A stretch of 64,000 nucleotides of DNA from Pseudanabaena sp. PCC 7367 (GTDB lineage Bacteria; Cyanobacteriota; Cyanobacteriia; Pseudanabaenales; Pseudanabaenaceae), in contig NC_019701.1 in assembly GCF_000317065.1 (NCBI RefSeq), positions 124,001-188,000 on the forward strand, read 5' to 3'. The number at the start of each line of letters is the position of its first letter. Within the stretch, counting starts at the first letter, position 1. The notes below the pieces were generated by a model. That model was given only the letters and a program-made list of their open reading frames with translations. It was not told where the DNA came from and ran no database searches. Position numbers and translations under genes: made by a program. Below are positions 8,630-17,191 of the stretch, piece by piece.

Positions 8630-9127
8630 CTAAAAAGGCCGAAATTGCGGATACTTCGATGGTGCGCCTGGTTCTTTTTCCAATTCAAAATTAATTACCT
8701 GCCAGCGTGGTTCCTGCTCCCCAGTTGGGCTAAATTCCACTGGCAAGCCGTATAAGCGTTGGGTAGTGCGATCGATCGGGTTCGATTCCAAATAGGCGCT
8801 GACCAATTCCTGGTAGCGATCGGCAATGATCACCTTGGTGGCGCGGAACCCCTGAGTATATAAGCGATCTAAACATTCATGGATCTCAAACCGGATTCCA
8901 TCTGGATGACTGTGCTGACGATACCACTCCCCCTCCCACAGCCGCCAATGCCGTTCCGATTGCAAATGCACCAGGTCATGGGTATCGGGCTTGGCCTCAA
9001 ACGCCCCATGTCTTGGACACAGATAGGTATCGGTCAGGATCAAAGCGGGAATCACCTGCCGACAGTGGGGACATTGGATCTCAGCACCAAAAATTGGGTA
9101 TTGCAGCGATGGCATTGCATTCTGCAT
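8630..9127 (-). CDS. TIGR02652 family zinc-ribbon protein
   Basis: A 165-aa cyanobacterial conserved protein. The N-terminal half has CPHCRQVIPALIL (CxxC) and then YLCPRHGAFEAKPDTHDLVHL, giving a probable zinc ribbon with a third Cys. The rest (WRLWEGEWYRQHSHPDGIRFEIHECL, in pieces) is the family signature. Function is unknown; a nucleic-acid or regulatory role is only suggested by the ribbon. The first of two in-frame ATGs (residues 1 and 5) is used. Confidence 0.82.
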   Translation of the reverse strand: MQNAMPSLQYPIFGAEIQCPHCRQVIPALILTDTYLCPRHGAFEAKPDTHDLVHLQSERHWRLWEGEWYRQHSHPDGIRFEIHECLDRLYTQGFRATKVIIADRYQELVSAYLESNPIDRTTQRLYGLPVEFSPTGEQEPRWQVINFELEKEPGAPSKYPQFRPF

Positions 9128-9445
9128 AGAAATATATAAAAGTACAGGACTGGATAAGTCTAGCTGGTTAGCTAATTAAAGTTTATGTCTTTTCTGGGTT
9201 AATTTAAACTTGGCTGATCTTAGTTCAACAGTTAGCGACAAACCAGGCAACCTTGAATCACCTAAATCCTAGCATCGCCACCACGATCGCTCTGCTCTGG
9301 GAGAACTTTTGGCGCGATCGAATGGGGTTGGGCTACTAACTTAATAAACAAAAATAAGTAAAAGGGAGCGTCGTTTAAATGCCCCCTTCCTTAAAATTCA
9401 AATAAAATTTAAAATCTGCAATTTGCTACCTAATTAAAAGTCAAA
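9128..9445. other. intergenic between prk and the TIGR02652 gene
   Basis: Contains the prk terminator near its right end and presumably the promoter of the TIGR02652 gene near its left end. No ORF or RNA gene was seen. Confidence 0.5.
9351..9388 (-). terminator. Rho-independent terminator of prk
   Basis: On the minus strand AAGGGGGC, an 11-nt loop and GCTCCCTT form an 8-bp stem with one mismatch. It is followed by TTTTACTTATTTTTG. It lies about 60 nt after the prk stop codon. Confidence 0.78.
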
Positions 9446-10456
9446 CTAGGAAACAACAGCGGCTAATTCTTCGGTACTTGTCTGAGTCAGTAGCTCATAC
9501 TTCGCCCGCATCTTCAGGCCAACAATCACCTGCAACAGGCCAGTACCATTGTTAGAACCAGGGTAATCAGGATGCTTGCGCAGCAATTCAGTCAATTCAC
9601 CATAATGCTTGGTAGAAAGGTTGCTGAGGTGATTTTCAATATAGATAACTTCATCGAGGCGATCGAATTGGCCATCCACTTCCAGTACCGAAACTGGATG
9701 CTTGTAGTAGGCATCGGGGCCATAGAAGAAGCGCATACCTGGATAAGAGCAGGTGAGTTTTTTGCCGCAAGGAGTCCAGCTAATCGTCGAGCCTTCATCA
9801 AATAAATAGGCATGTTCAAAGTTGTCTACGCCTTCTCGCTGTAGCAAGCGTACTCGCAATACCTTATGCTCTGGGTCTTCTTTGACCAGGTTGGTCGGCA
9901 AGATTTGAATGACCGCATCGGCATGTTCTTTTTGGGGATCGATGTAGGCGGTAAAGTCCGGCTTGCGGGCATTGATCGCCTGCATTACGTCTTCGAGGGT
10001 ATGACCACGCTCTGCCATATCCCGCTTAACTTTCCAGGCCGCCTTCACTGGCTCAGACAGATCAAGATAGACACTAAAGTCTAGCAAGCCTCTGACTCTT
10101 TCATCATAAAGAGGGTGCAAGCCTTCGATCACCACAACATGATTGGGCTCGATCAACTCAGGCGGATCAAGCTCACCAGTTTCATGGTTATAGATCGGCT
10201 TCATAATTGACTCGCCACTCTTGAGCGCGGCAATTTGCTCATACATTAAGTCGAAATTATTAGCACGTGGGTCTAAGGCAGTAATGCCTGTTTGCTTACG
10301 TTGCTTGCGATCGAGGCTATGGTAATCGTCTAGACAAATAACTGTCATAAACTCTTTGCCAAACAGATCATTTAACCTACGCAAAAACGTAGATTTACCA
10401 CAACCAGAATCCCCTGCTACTCCGATTAAAACAACGCGCTCCGGCTTACTGCTCAT
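9446..10456 (-). CDS. prk: phosphoribulokinase
   Basis: ATP-dependent phosphorylation of ribulose 5-phosphate to the RuBisCO substrate RuBP in the Calvin cycle. 336 aa, normal for cyanobacterial/plant-type PRK. The P-loop GDSGCGKST contains Cys19, and VICLDDYHS contains Cys41: the regulatory pair oxidised in the dark. A second pair, Cys230 and Cys236 (PCGKKLTC), is also present, so thioredoxin and CP12/GAPDH control is expected. AAGGAAAAG precedes the ATG and a clear terminator follows. A Ser/Thr kinase gene lies upstream on the same strand, separated by 367 nt. Confidence 0.98.
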   Translation of the reverse strand: MSSKPERVVLIGVAGDSGCGKSTFLRRLNDLFGKEFMTVICLDDYHSLDRKQRKQTGITALDPRANNFDLMYEQIAALKSGESIMKPIYNHETGELDPPELIEPNHVVVIEGLHPLYDERVRGLLDFSVYLDLSEPVKAAWKVKRDMAERGHTLEDVMQAINARKPDFTAYIDPQKEHADAVIQILPTNLVKEDPEHKVLRVRLLQREGVDNFEHAYLFDEGSTISWTPCGKKLTCSYPGMRFFYGPDAYYKHPVSVLEVDGQFDRLDEVIYIENHLSNLSTKHYGELTELLRKHPDYPGSNNGTGLLQVIVGLKMRAKYELLTQTSTEELAAVVS

Positions 10457-10707
10457 AATGCTAAACTTTTCCTTAAACCTTGTATTTATGTATTCAATAC
10501 TACTACTTTATTAGATTAGGGCTCAATCTTGCAAAATGCAAAGACCCGGTGTAAGGGAGTGATAACTTCATCACACCAGCGATGCAATAGCAATGCATTT
10601 TGGGGCACGGAAAAATTGCTTTTCGCTAACTTATTAAAGCAAAACTTGCTCTAATTGTAGATTGTTAGCTTTAGTCACAAACAGAAATAAGTAGTAATAC
10701 TTTGCAA

Positions 10708-10725
10708 TACAAGTGTAACAACTTG
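10708..10725. promoter_or_regulatory. palindrome upstream of prk
   Basis: Perfect inverted repeat ACAAGT-N6-ACTTGT, 18 bp, about 250 nt before the prk start. The size fits a dimeric regulator site. Whether the LysR-type regulators of carbon fixation bind it is not known; it does not obviously match their T-N11-A core. Confidence 0.35.
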
Positions 10726-10745
10726 TCGCGCATTTGCACTAACAA

Positions 10746-10778
10746 CCCTAAAAAACAGTAAAAAATATTTTTTAAGGG
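10746..10778 (-). terminator. possible terminator of the Ser/Thr kinase gene
   Basis: Imperfect inverted repeat CCCT-AAAAAA / TTTTTTAAGGG, 46 nt after the kinase stop. The stem is AT-rich with a bulge, so it would be weak. Confidence 0.3.
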
Positions 10779-10823
10779 CGATCGAGTCAAGTTTCCTCGT
10801 TACCTATTTTATTGATCTCCCAC

Positions 10824-12545
10824 CTAGTTATTGATCTCCACATTAATAGTCCGCTTGCGGCGTTGCGGCTCCTCGCCCAGAGCCACAGTCAGGGTAAACT
10901 GCGCTGCTTCGGTGGCAGAAGTGGTTAACTGGAGCTGATATTCGCCTTCAGTAGGTAGCTTACCCGCCCAATTATCCGTATTGTTGGCCTCAACACTAAG
11001 CACCTGATTGTCGGGGCTGACGATCGTCATATAAACTGCTTCTCCGGCCAGACTCGCATTTAACTCCTGGCCCTCCTTGGCATTCAACGTAAAGCTGAGA
11101 TTTTGGCCAGGGTTCAACAAGCCCGTACTGGTACTTTGTTCACCAGCTTGGATTGGCAAAACCTGAATCACGTTGGCGGCTCCAGGTGCAACGGCCACGG
11201 TTGGTGTAGTTACTGCATCGGTCGCAGGATTACCATTGGCATCGCTAGTGTTGGTTGAGGTGGTTACTGGCGGCGCTACATTGGGATTGCCTGGGCTAGT
11301 CTTTGGTTGATTTGGCAATCCTACTGGGCTAGCAGTTCGTGGTGCTGATTCTGGCTCTTTTTGATCGGCACTCAGCAAGATAGGAATACTCATGGCCGCT
11401 GCACCAATTACCGCGATCAGACTCACGGCAATTAACCAACCGCCTTGATTCGATTGACTATTACTTTTGGCAACGGTGCGACGTGTGGTGGCGCGCTGAC
11501 CGGAACTAGTCGATCGACTATTAATTTTACTGGCCTTGACGATCGCTGCCGGTGGCTGTTTCTCTTGCTCCACCACAAAGGCATTCAGCGCTTGGATCGT
11601 CTCTTTGGCCGATTGATAGCGCTGGGTATATTGATAGCGCACCATTCGAGTTAACACCATTGCCAATCCATTAGTGATCTTGGCCTTATCGCGCCAGAGT
11701 AATTCACCGGATTCGGGGTCAGCTTCGATGTCGGTGGGTTCTAAGCCCGTCAGCGCCTTGATGACGACCATCCCCGCCGCATAGATATCACTGGCGAAAG
11801 CTGGCCTGCCCGCACATTGCTCATTGGGCATATAACCAGGCGTGCCGATCGTGACGGTGAATCTCGACTCGCCACTGCTGCCAACTTCTAGCTCGGTGCC
11901 TTCTTCCTGCATTGCCTTGACCGCACCAAAGTCAATTAGCACCAATTTGCGATCGCTTTTGCGTCGGATCAGGTTCTCCGGCTTAATATCCCGGTGGATC
12001 ACCCCCTCTGCATGGACAAACTCCAGCACCTCCATCATGTCTTTGAGGATGGCGATCGCCTCGGTTTCCGTGACCTTACGCCCTAGCTTTGCATGGGAAG
12101 ACTTGGCTTTCTTGGGTTCTGAATTGCCAGAACTATTTGAATTGCCAGATGGAGCCGAATTTTCTCCTTCACTTGCATCCGCACTTGAGCCGGATACTGC
12201 TGATTCCGATTGCTCCTTAGATACTAGCTTTAGCTCATCATGGAGTGATTTGCCTTCTATATATTCTTGTACCAGGAAAAAATTCTGGTCTTCCTCAAAA
12301 TAGGCCAACAATTGCGGGATCTGGTCATGATTCCCCAACTGCTCCAGGGTATCGGCCTCGGTGCTGAATAATCGTCTGGCTTCACGAATAAAATCAGCAT
12401 CACTGCTGGCGGGCTTGAGGTGCTTTACCACGCAAAGAGGCGTGCCGGGGCGGCGCATATCACGGGCAATGTATGTATGCCCAAATCCACCAGAGCCGAG
12501 CTTTTTGACAAGTTTGTAGCGCCCGTCTAGTACCTTTGCTGCCAT
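10824..12545 (-). CDS. membrane Ser/Thr protein kinase
   Basis: 573 aa. An N-terminal Hanks-type kinase domain has all catalytic elements: LGSGGFGHTY loop (16-25), Lys41, HRDIKPEN (184-191), DFG (205-207) and GTPGYMP. The domain is interrupted by a Ser/Asn-rich insert at about 112-153. One membrane helix at 370-391 separates it from a Thr/Pro-rich linker and an extracytoplasmic beta domain (about 460-573) resembling a pre-peptidase C-terminal domain. This suggests a sensor kinase with a periplasmic module. It lies upstream of prk on the same strand, but an AT-rich inverted repeat intervenes and no functional link is shown. Confidence 0.9.
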   Translation of the reverse strand: MAAKVLDGRYKLVKKLGSGGFGHTYIARDMRRPGTPLCVVKHLKPASSDADFIREARRLFSTEADTLEQLGNHDQIPQLLAYFEEDQNFFLVQEYIEGKSLHDELKLVSKEQSESAVSGSSADASEGENSAPSGNSNSSGNSEPKKAKSSHAKLGRKVTETEAIAILKDMMEVLEFVHAEGVIHRDIKPENLIRRKSDRKLVLIDFGAVKAMQEEGTELEVGSSGESRFTVTIGTPGYMPNEQCAGRPAFASDIYAAGMVVIKALTGLEPTDIEADPESGELLWRDKAKITNGLAMVLTRMVRYQYTQRYQSAKETIQALNAFVVEQEKQPPAAIVKASKINSRSTSSGQRATTRRTVAKSNSQSNQGGWLIAVSLIAVIGAAAMSIPILLSADQKEPESAPRTASPVGLPNQPKTSPGNPNVAPPVTTSTNTSDANGNPATDAVTTPTVAVAPGAANVIQVLPIQAGEQSTSTGLLNPGQNLSFTLNAKEGQELNASLAGEAVYMTIVSPDNQVLSVEANNTDNWAGKLPTEGEYQLQLTTSATEAAQFTLTVALGEEPQRRKRTINVEINN

Positions 12546-12874
12546 GACCTAAATCCTTGCATCCACTTGCATTTAATTGCTTCTGCTAGAGCTATTCTAA
12601 ATCAACAACCTAATTTAACGTGATCTTGGCTAACGCCTGTGGCTCTGATTACTCTGATTAGCCAACCATATCGATCGCCCTTATGACCTAATTATCAATA
12701 TTCACAAGCTTTTTAAATCGATCTGAGATAGTTCAATCAAATAGCAATCTTTTCATTTCGTTACTTTGACCCATTATTCACTAGCCATCAAGCTAGGCTA
12801 TTTATTAGGAGGTGCGATCGCGTTAAACACTCACTTCAAATTTGCCTGATCTTAGCTTACCCAACTAAATAGTC
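12546..12874. other. divergent intergenic region
   Basis: Lies between the minus-strand kinase and the plus-strand CPBP protease genes, so it must hold both promoters. No specific site or ORF could be supported. Confidence 0.4.
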
Positions 12875-13729
12875 ATGAATGCTAAAGCTGGTAATTTAAA
12901 CCCAAAGTCACAAATAGGCAAAAATTTTTCATTGCTCACTTATCTGTTAATTGTCTTTGCAATCTCCTGGCCATTTCAATCTTTTGTATTCTTTTTTCCA
13001 GAGCAGCTCTGGGCTTCCCAGATGCTTTTGGTTTCCATGATTATGGTTACAGTTGGCACCTTGATCGCGGGTAAATATGTCTTCCAGGATACATTCAGAG
13101 ATGCGGGCTGGAGCTGGGGTAAACCTAAACATTACATACTTGCATGCGCGTTACCAGTTTTTATTTGGGTGGTGCCCACCATCATCAGCCTAATGTTAGG
13201 CATTCAAGCATTGCCTGAAAAATTTAGTGCTTTTGGTACGCTCAATTTATTCTTAGGGTCATTCTTGATTACACTAATCCCTGCCTTTGGCGAAGAATTT
13301 GGCTGGAGAGGTTACCTGTTACCGCGTTTACTCCTAAAGCATTCGATTAGAAAAGCGCTATTAATTCAAGCTTTGATCTGGTGGGCGTGGCATTTACCAT
13401 TTTTGATTTTTCTTGGCATCCATAAACCAACCATCAAAGGAAACATCTTACTTTCAATTGCAATTATCCTGGCGGTGAGCATTATACCGGCAATGATGCA
13501 TGCGGTAGTATTTTCCTATTTTTGGTCTGCGTCTTCTAGCTTGGCCGTGGTAACTATATATCATGCCAATTTTGATGAGATTCGAGACACAATTCAAACT
13601 ACAGTAGGCACTGGATCTTTAGTTGAATTTTGGCAAATGTTCTTCTTAACTCTGATCGGTGCAGTATTACTTGCTAAAGGCAAATGGCAAAAATTGGCGA
13701 CCATCAGAAATGCCATTGAGCAAATGTGA
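12875..13729 (+). CDS. CPBP family intramembrane metalloprotease
   Basis: A 284-aa integral membrane protein of the CPBP/Abi family (Rce1-like fold). The family motif is seen as EEFGWRGYLLPRLL (EExxxR), followed by WWAWHLPF with its His and IYHANFDEI with His/Asn, the expected glutamate, histidine and asparagine of the active site. About seven hydrophobic segments cover most of the chain. The substrate is unknown; relatives act in prenyl-protein or peptide processing and in bacteriocin immunity. It precedes the AAA-polyferredoxin gene by about 95 nt on the same strand. Confidence 0.85.
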   Translation: MNAKAGNLNPKSQIGKNFSLLTYLLIVFAISWPFQSFVFFFPEQLWASQMLLVSMIMVTVGTLIAGKYVFQDTFRDAGWSWGKPKHYILACALPVFIWVVPTIISLMLGIQALPEKFSAFGTLNLFLGSFLITLIPAFGEEFGWRGYLLPRLLLKHSIRKALLIQALIWWAWHLPFLIFLGIHKPTIKGNILLSIAIILAVSIIPAMMHAVVFSYFWSASSSLAVVTIYHANFDEIRDTIQTTVGTGSLVEFWQMFFLTLIGAVLLAKGKWQKLATIRNAIEQM

Positions 13730-13823
13730 TCATGCTACATAATCCAGCTTTGGCAATTTAATTACGGCTGCTTTAGATTTATTTTTGAGGATTAGGGAAG
13801 AAGGCCATTACAGGAGATTAATT

Positions 13824-16259
13824 ATGCCCACACCAGGAACCGAGCCAGAAGCAACTAATGCCAGGCGATCGGATAACTCAATCGTTAATAGTGCGGTTAA
13901 TGATACTAATGATACTAACGAGCGTAGTGAGCTTAATAACGGAGCTACTGGATCTACTAGCGAACAAAGCGATCGCCAGCTTGCCCTGCAGCCCTATCTG
14001 GTGACCAAAGCCAAACGGGGTGTAGTTGGCCGCAGTCGTTATGCCAGCCGATTGCGCAGTCAGATCCAGGCCGCCAGCGATACCCGCGATTCGGTGCTGG
14101 TATTTGGGGAGCCAGGCCTAGAAAAAGACAACATTGCCGCCTTGATCCATTTTGGTTCCGCCCAACGGCGCTTGCCGATGATCCAGGTTAATTGCAAGTT
14201 GCTCGATGCCAGTGGTTCTAAGCTATTTGGTCGGATTGGTGGTGAACCTGGTTTAATCCAGTGGCTGGGTGAAGGCACTTTGGTGCTGAATAATATCCAT
14301 GAAACGCCGATCGAACTAGTCCCCAAACTAATCCGATTGCTGGATATGGGCACCTATCAACCGGCTGGAACGCTCGAACCAACTAAACCAAATTCAACCC
14401 AGACAACGCAGCTAGCCCTGGATCTTAATCCAGAGTTGTCATCCCCCAATGAATTTGTTTGCCCCAGCCAGGTGCGGATTATTTTAATTTCCGAGCGATC
14501 GCAAATGGAGCTAGAAAGCCTGGTCGATCGGCAAATCAAAGTGCCACCATTGCGGGTGCGTAAAGCAGATCTGCGTCAGCATGTGGAATATTATATTTCG
14601 ATTATTAGCCGCGATCGAGGCATCAATAAACTCCAGGTCAGCAATGAGGCGATCCGGCGGTTGCAAACCTATGATTTCCCAAGCAACTTGCGTGAGTTAC
14701 GCCTATTGGTAGAACGGGCGATCATTCAGGCTGGAGATTCATCATTACTAACCGAAGAACTATTCTGGGCAGGACAAAAGAAGGGCAAGGAGCTAAGGTT
14801 TAATCTGCTCAATGCCTATCCCAAATTACGCCAATTTCTGCGCAGTGATTGGTGGCCCGATCGCATAAATTACGGCTTTACGCTGGCGTTTTTTGCGATC
14901 GTGGTGGCAGTGTTGTTCATTGGCCCGCAGAACCGCGAAGCTAACTGGGCTTTGAATATGTTCTGGGCCTGGTGGTGGCCACTGGTATTAATTGGTTATT
15001 TATTTGTGGGGCGGCTTTGGTGTGCAGTTTGCCCATTTATGATCTATGGCGAAGTAGCCCAAAAATTATCGCTGTGGCTGGTGCCGCGCCAGTTGAAGCA
15101 ATGGCCACGCAAATCGGCAGAGCGCTGGGGCGGTTGGTTTTTGTTTGGTCTGTTCACGTTGATTTATCTGTGGGAAGAACTGTGGGATCTGCCCAATACT
15201 GCTTATCTATCGGCCTGGTTGCTGCTTTTGATCACTGGTGGCGCGGTGGTTTGTTCGGTAATTTTTGAGCGACGATTCTGGTGTCGTTATCTCTGTCCGA
15301 TCGGCGGCATGAATGGTTTGTTCGCCAAACTCTCGATGACGGAGCTAAGGGCGCAGCAGGGTATTTGCTCAGCCGATTGCACCACCTATCAGTGCTATAA
15401 GGGGGGCCCCGCCAAGGGTGAGGGCATCGAAACCAACGGCTGTCCGCTTTATTCCCATCCGGCGCAGATGCAGGACAATCGGGATTGTGTATTGTGCATG
15501 ACCTGTCTGAAGGCTTGCCCCCATCGATCGGTGCAGGTGAATTTACGCCCGCCAGGAATCGAACTTTGGACTACCCATATCCCCCGTGCCTATGAAGTGG
15601 CGTTGCTGTTGCTGTTGCTAGGAGGGATTTATTTGCATCGATTGCCGGAAGCGATCGCCAAACTCTATCACTTTGTCCAAAACTCTGCCTATTTAGCTAA
15701 CCTCACCAACATCAATCAATGGGATTGGCTGAATCCGGCTAATGCACCCCTGGAGCAGTTTGGCCTGCATTTTGAACTTTCGGCGATCGTTCTACTCTTG
15801 CCACTGATCCCCCTCGCTCTGGCACAAGGCTATATGTGGCTTGATTACCGCATTCGCAAACACCTCAATCAGCAGCTTGCTCCCGAAGAAACTACCCCCG
15901 ATCGATTTGCTTGCCTCAAACCGCGTCCCTTTATTCAATTGGTCTATGGCTATTTGCCGCTGGTGTTGGGCGGTAACCTGGCGCATTATTTAAATATGTG
16001 GCTAGAGGAATCTGGCCGAATTTTGCCAGTCACGTTGGCCACGTTTGGGTTGGGTGATGTTAGTTTAAATTTGCCTGTGCTGGTGGCGCATCCAGCGGTG
16101 ATCGCCTTTTTGCAGGGCGTAACTTTGATTGTGGCGGTGGTGCTGAGTTGGGCACTGACCCAAAAGATCGGGCGACAGGGTTTGCGGTATTTGCTACCAC
16201 AGCATTTGGTTACGTTGCTCCTGGCGATCGGCATGTGGGTTTTGATTGTGCCTGCTTAG
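13824..16259 (+). CDS. degenerate sigma54-type AAA+ domain fused to membrane polyferredoxin
   Basis: 811 aa. Residues 62-318 follow an NtrC-type AAA+ domain but are degenerate: the Walker A region reads GEPGLEKD (95-102), the Walker B region GTLVLNNIHE (151-160), and the GAFTGA loop is missing. The sigma54-contact and ATPase functions are therefore probably lost. Residues 345-811 form a multi-helix membrane part like NapH/NosR, with CAVCP (400-404), CRYLCP (487-492), CSADCTTYQC (515-524) and a canonical 4Fe-4S run CVLCMTCLKACP (555-566). An electron-transfer or redox-sensing role at the membrane is likely. The ATG at 13824 is chosen over one at 13785 because AGGAG lies 7 nt before it. Its 3' end is repeated downstream of the next two genes. 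Confidence 0.82.
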   Translation: MPTPGTEPEATNARRSDNSIVNSAVNDTNDTNERSELNNGATGSTSEQSDRQLALQPYLVTKAKRGVVGRSRYASRLRSQIQAASDTRDSVLVFGEPGLEKDNIAALIHFGSAQRRLPMIQVNCKLLDASGSKLFGRIGGEPGLIQWLGEGTLVLNNIHETPIELVPKLIRLLDMGTYQPAGTLEPTKPNSTQTTQLALDLNPELSSPNEFVCPSQVRIILISERSQMELESLVDRQIKVPPLRVRKADLRQHVEYYISIISRDRGINKLQVSNEAIRRLQTYDFPSNLRELRLLVERAIIQAGDSSLLTEELFWAGQKKGKELRFNLLNAYPKLRQFLRSDWWPDRINYGFTLAFFAIVVAVLFIGPQNREANWALNMFWAWWWPLVLIGYLFVGRLWCAVCPFMIYGEVAQKLSLWLVPRQLKQWPRKSAERWGGWFLFGLFTLIYLWEELWDLPNTAYLSAWLLLLITGGAVVCSVIFERRFWCRYLCPIGGMNGLFAKLSMTELRAQQGICSADCTTYQCYKGGPAKGEGIETNGCPLYSHPAQMQDNRDCVLCMTCLKACPHRSVQVNLRPPGIELWTTHIPRAYEVALLLLLLGGIYLHRLPEAIAKLYHFVQNSAYLANLTNINQWDWLNPANAPLEQFGLHFELSAIVLLLPLIPLALAQGYMWLDYRIRKHLNQQLAPEETTPDRFACLKPRPFIQLVYGYLPLVLGGNLAHYLNMWLEESGRILPVTLATFGLGDVSLNLPVLVAHPAVIAFLQGVTLIVAVVLSWALTQKIGRQGLRYLLPQHLVTLLLAIGMWVLIVPA

Positions 16260-16262
16260 TTT
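16222..16262. repeat. direct repeat copy 1 (3' end of the polyferredoxin gene)
   Basis: 41 bp covering the last 38 bases of the coding sequence with its stop codon, plus 3 more. It is repeated at 17134-17174 with two mismatches (16232 and 16253), exactly 912 bp away. Confidence 0.95.
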
Positions 16263-16624
16263 TTTGAGTCGATTAGTAGGCTTTCCTCTAATCCCTCTTC
16301 TTCCAGCTCAACTAGGTCAGCTAGGTCGGTGAGTATAACGGCAGGGCGATCGGGAAATTCTGCCGTTAGCTGCAGTTTGCCGCCCAGTTCTTCAACACAA
16401 CTATGCAGAGTGGTCAGGAAAAGATCAGTATGCTGTTCCAGTTTTAAAACCTGAGCGCGATCAAGATCCAAAAGTTTTGCCACCTTTTCTAAAGAGAGCT
16501 TTCGTGCTTTCCTTAGCTCTTGGAAGGTCATTTGCTTAGCGATTAGCTCTTTTGCTTCCGCTTTGATCCTATCCTGACGCTCTTGCGGAAGTTTTGCCAT
16601 AATCTCTTCAAGACTTACAGTCAT
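16256..16624 (-). CDS. HigA-like XRE antitoxin
   Basis: A 122-aa protein with a helix-turn-helix of the Cro/XRE type at about residues 32-65 (MTFQELRKARKLSLEKVAKLLDLDRAQV in the frame, ending in KLEQHTD). An acidic C-terminal tail (LVELEEEGLEESLL) suits toxin binding. It starts 4 nt after the toxin gene, in the toxin-first order of HigBA modules. Its stop overlaps the polyferredoxin gene end by 4 bp tail to tail. It should repress the promoter carrying the palindrome upstream of the toxin gene. Confidence 0.82.
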   Translation of the reverse strand: MTVSLEEIMAKLPQERQDRIKAEAKELIAKQMTFQELRKARKLSLEKVAKLLDLDRAQVLKLEQHTDLFLTTLHSCVEELGGKLQLTAEFPDRPAVILTDLADLVELEEEGLEESLLIDSKN

Positions 16625-16628
16625 TTCC

Positions 16629-16991
16629 TTATCCTCCTGCTTCTTCTAACTTGCTTAGATGTGAATTGAAACGTTGATCAGCTTTGGAAATAAGTTGGCT
16701 ATAAAAACGCTTCTCTTTAATGCCAAGCTTATCTCCAGCTACGAGCAAGACTGCTTGTCGGTTTGGGTCAAAAGCAAAAGCTATCCGCCATACTCCATTA
16801 TTCACACTAAAGCGCAACTCTTTCATATTGACATAACGAGATCCCTTAAGCGTATCAACATCAGGTCTACCAAGATTAGGGCCGATCGCTTTGAGTGATT
16901 CTGCACGAGCCAATATCTTCTCTTGAACCCGTTTCGGAAAACCATCAAACTCTAGAGCAAATTCTTCATGGAATAATACATGCCATCTCAT
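16629..16991 (-). CDS. HigB/Gp49-like RelE-superfamily toxin
   Basis: A 120-aa toxin of the RelE/ParE superfamily, Gp49/HigB branch: an N-terminal helix (EFALEFDGFPKRVQEKILARA), LGRPDVDTLKGSRYVNMKEL, RFSVNNGVWRIAFAFDP and AVLLVAGDKLGIKEKRFY. Family members cleave mRNA on the ribosome. The conserved LK-S-Y--MKELR and WRIAF segments are intact, so it may be active. It is cotranscribed with the XRE antitoxin (4-nt gap). The module lies between two copies of the 3' end of the neighbouring gene, a sign of insertion. Confidence 0.83.
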   Translation of the reverse strand: MRWHVLFHEEFALEFDGFPKRVQEKILARAESLKAIGPNLGRPDVDTLKGSRYVNMKELRFSVNNGVWRIAFAFDPNRQAVLLVAGDKLGIKEKRFYSQLISKADQRFNSHLSKLEEAGG

Positions 16992-17018
16992 TATTTGATT
17001 ATGTATTAAGGTTTATAC

Positions 17019-17039
17019 ATATCCAAATATATTGGATAT
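17019..17039 (-). promoter_or_regulatory. palindromic operator upstream of the higBA-like module
   Basis: Perfect inverted repeat ATATCCAA (17019-17026), 5-nt spacer, TTGGATAT (17032-17039). It lies 27 nt before the toxin start. XRE antitoxins usually bind such a site to repress their own operon; binding here is inferred. Confidence 0.6.
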
Positions 17040-17133
17040 TATATTTGATTTAAAGTTTGCTTTAGTATATTAGTTTAACAGATTTAATTTATGGCTAAAT
17101 TGTTTTCAGTATATGCTAAGTCTATAAAGTGAT

Positions 17134-17174
17134 TGGCGATCGGGATGTGGGTTTTGATTGTGCCGGCTTAGTTT
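17134..17174. repeat. direct repeat copy 2
   Basis: Second copy of the 3' end of the polyferredoxin gene, including its in-frame stop codon. It lies directly before the ribosome binding site of the next gene. Confidence 0.95.
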
Positions 17175-17191
17175 CTTGGAGGTCAAAAACT

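Larger units (their letters stand above)
10457..10823. other. prk 5' region
   Basis: 367 nt between the Ser/Thr kinase stop and the prk start. It holds a palindrome (10708-10725) and an AT-rich inverted repeat (10746-10778). No ORF is convincing. It probably carries the prk promoter. Confidence 0.5.

Noticed and set aside
13824-15000. Annotation as an active sigma54-dependent activator
   Set aside because: Walker motifs and GAFTGA are degenerate, and cyanobacteria have no sigma54.
16260-17133. The TA-containing insert as an insertion sequence
   Set aside because: There is no transposase and no terminal inverted repeat; only the 41-bp direct repeats are present.
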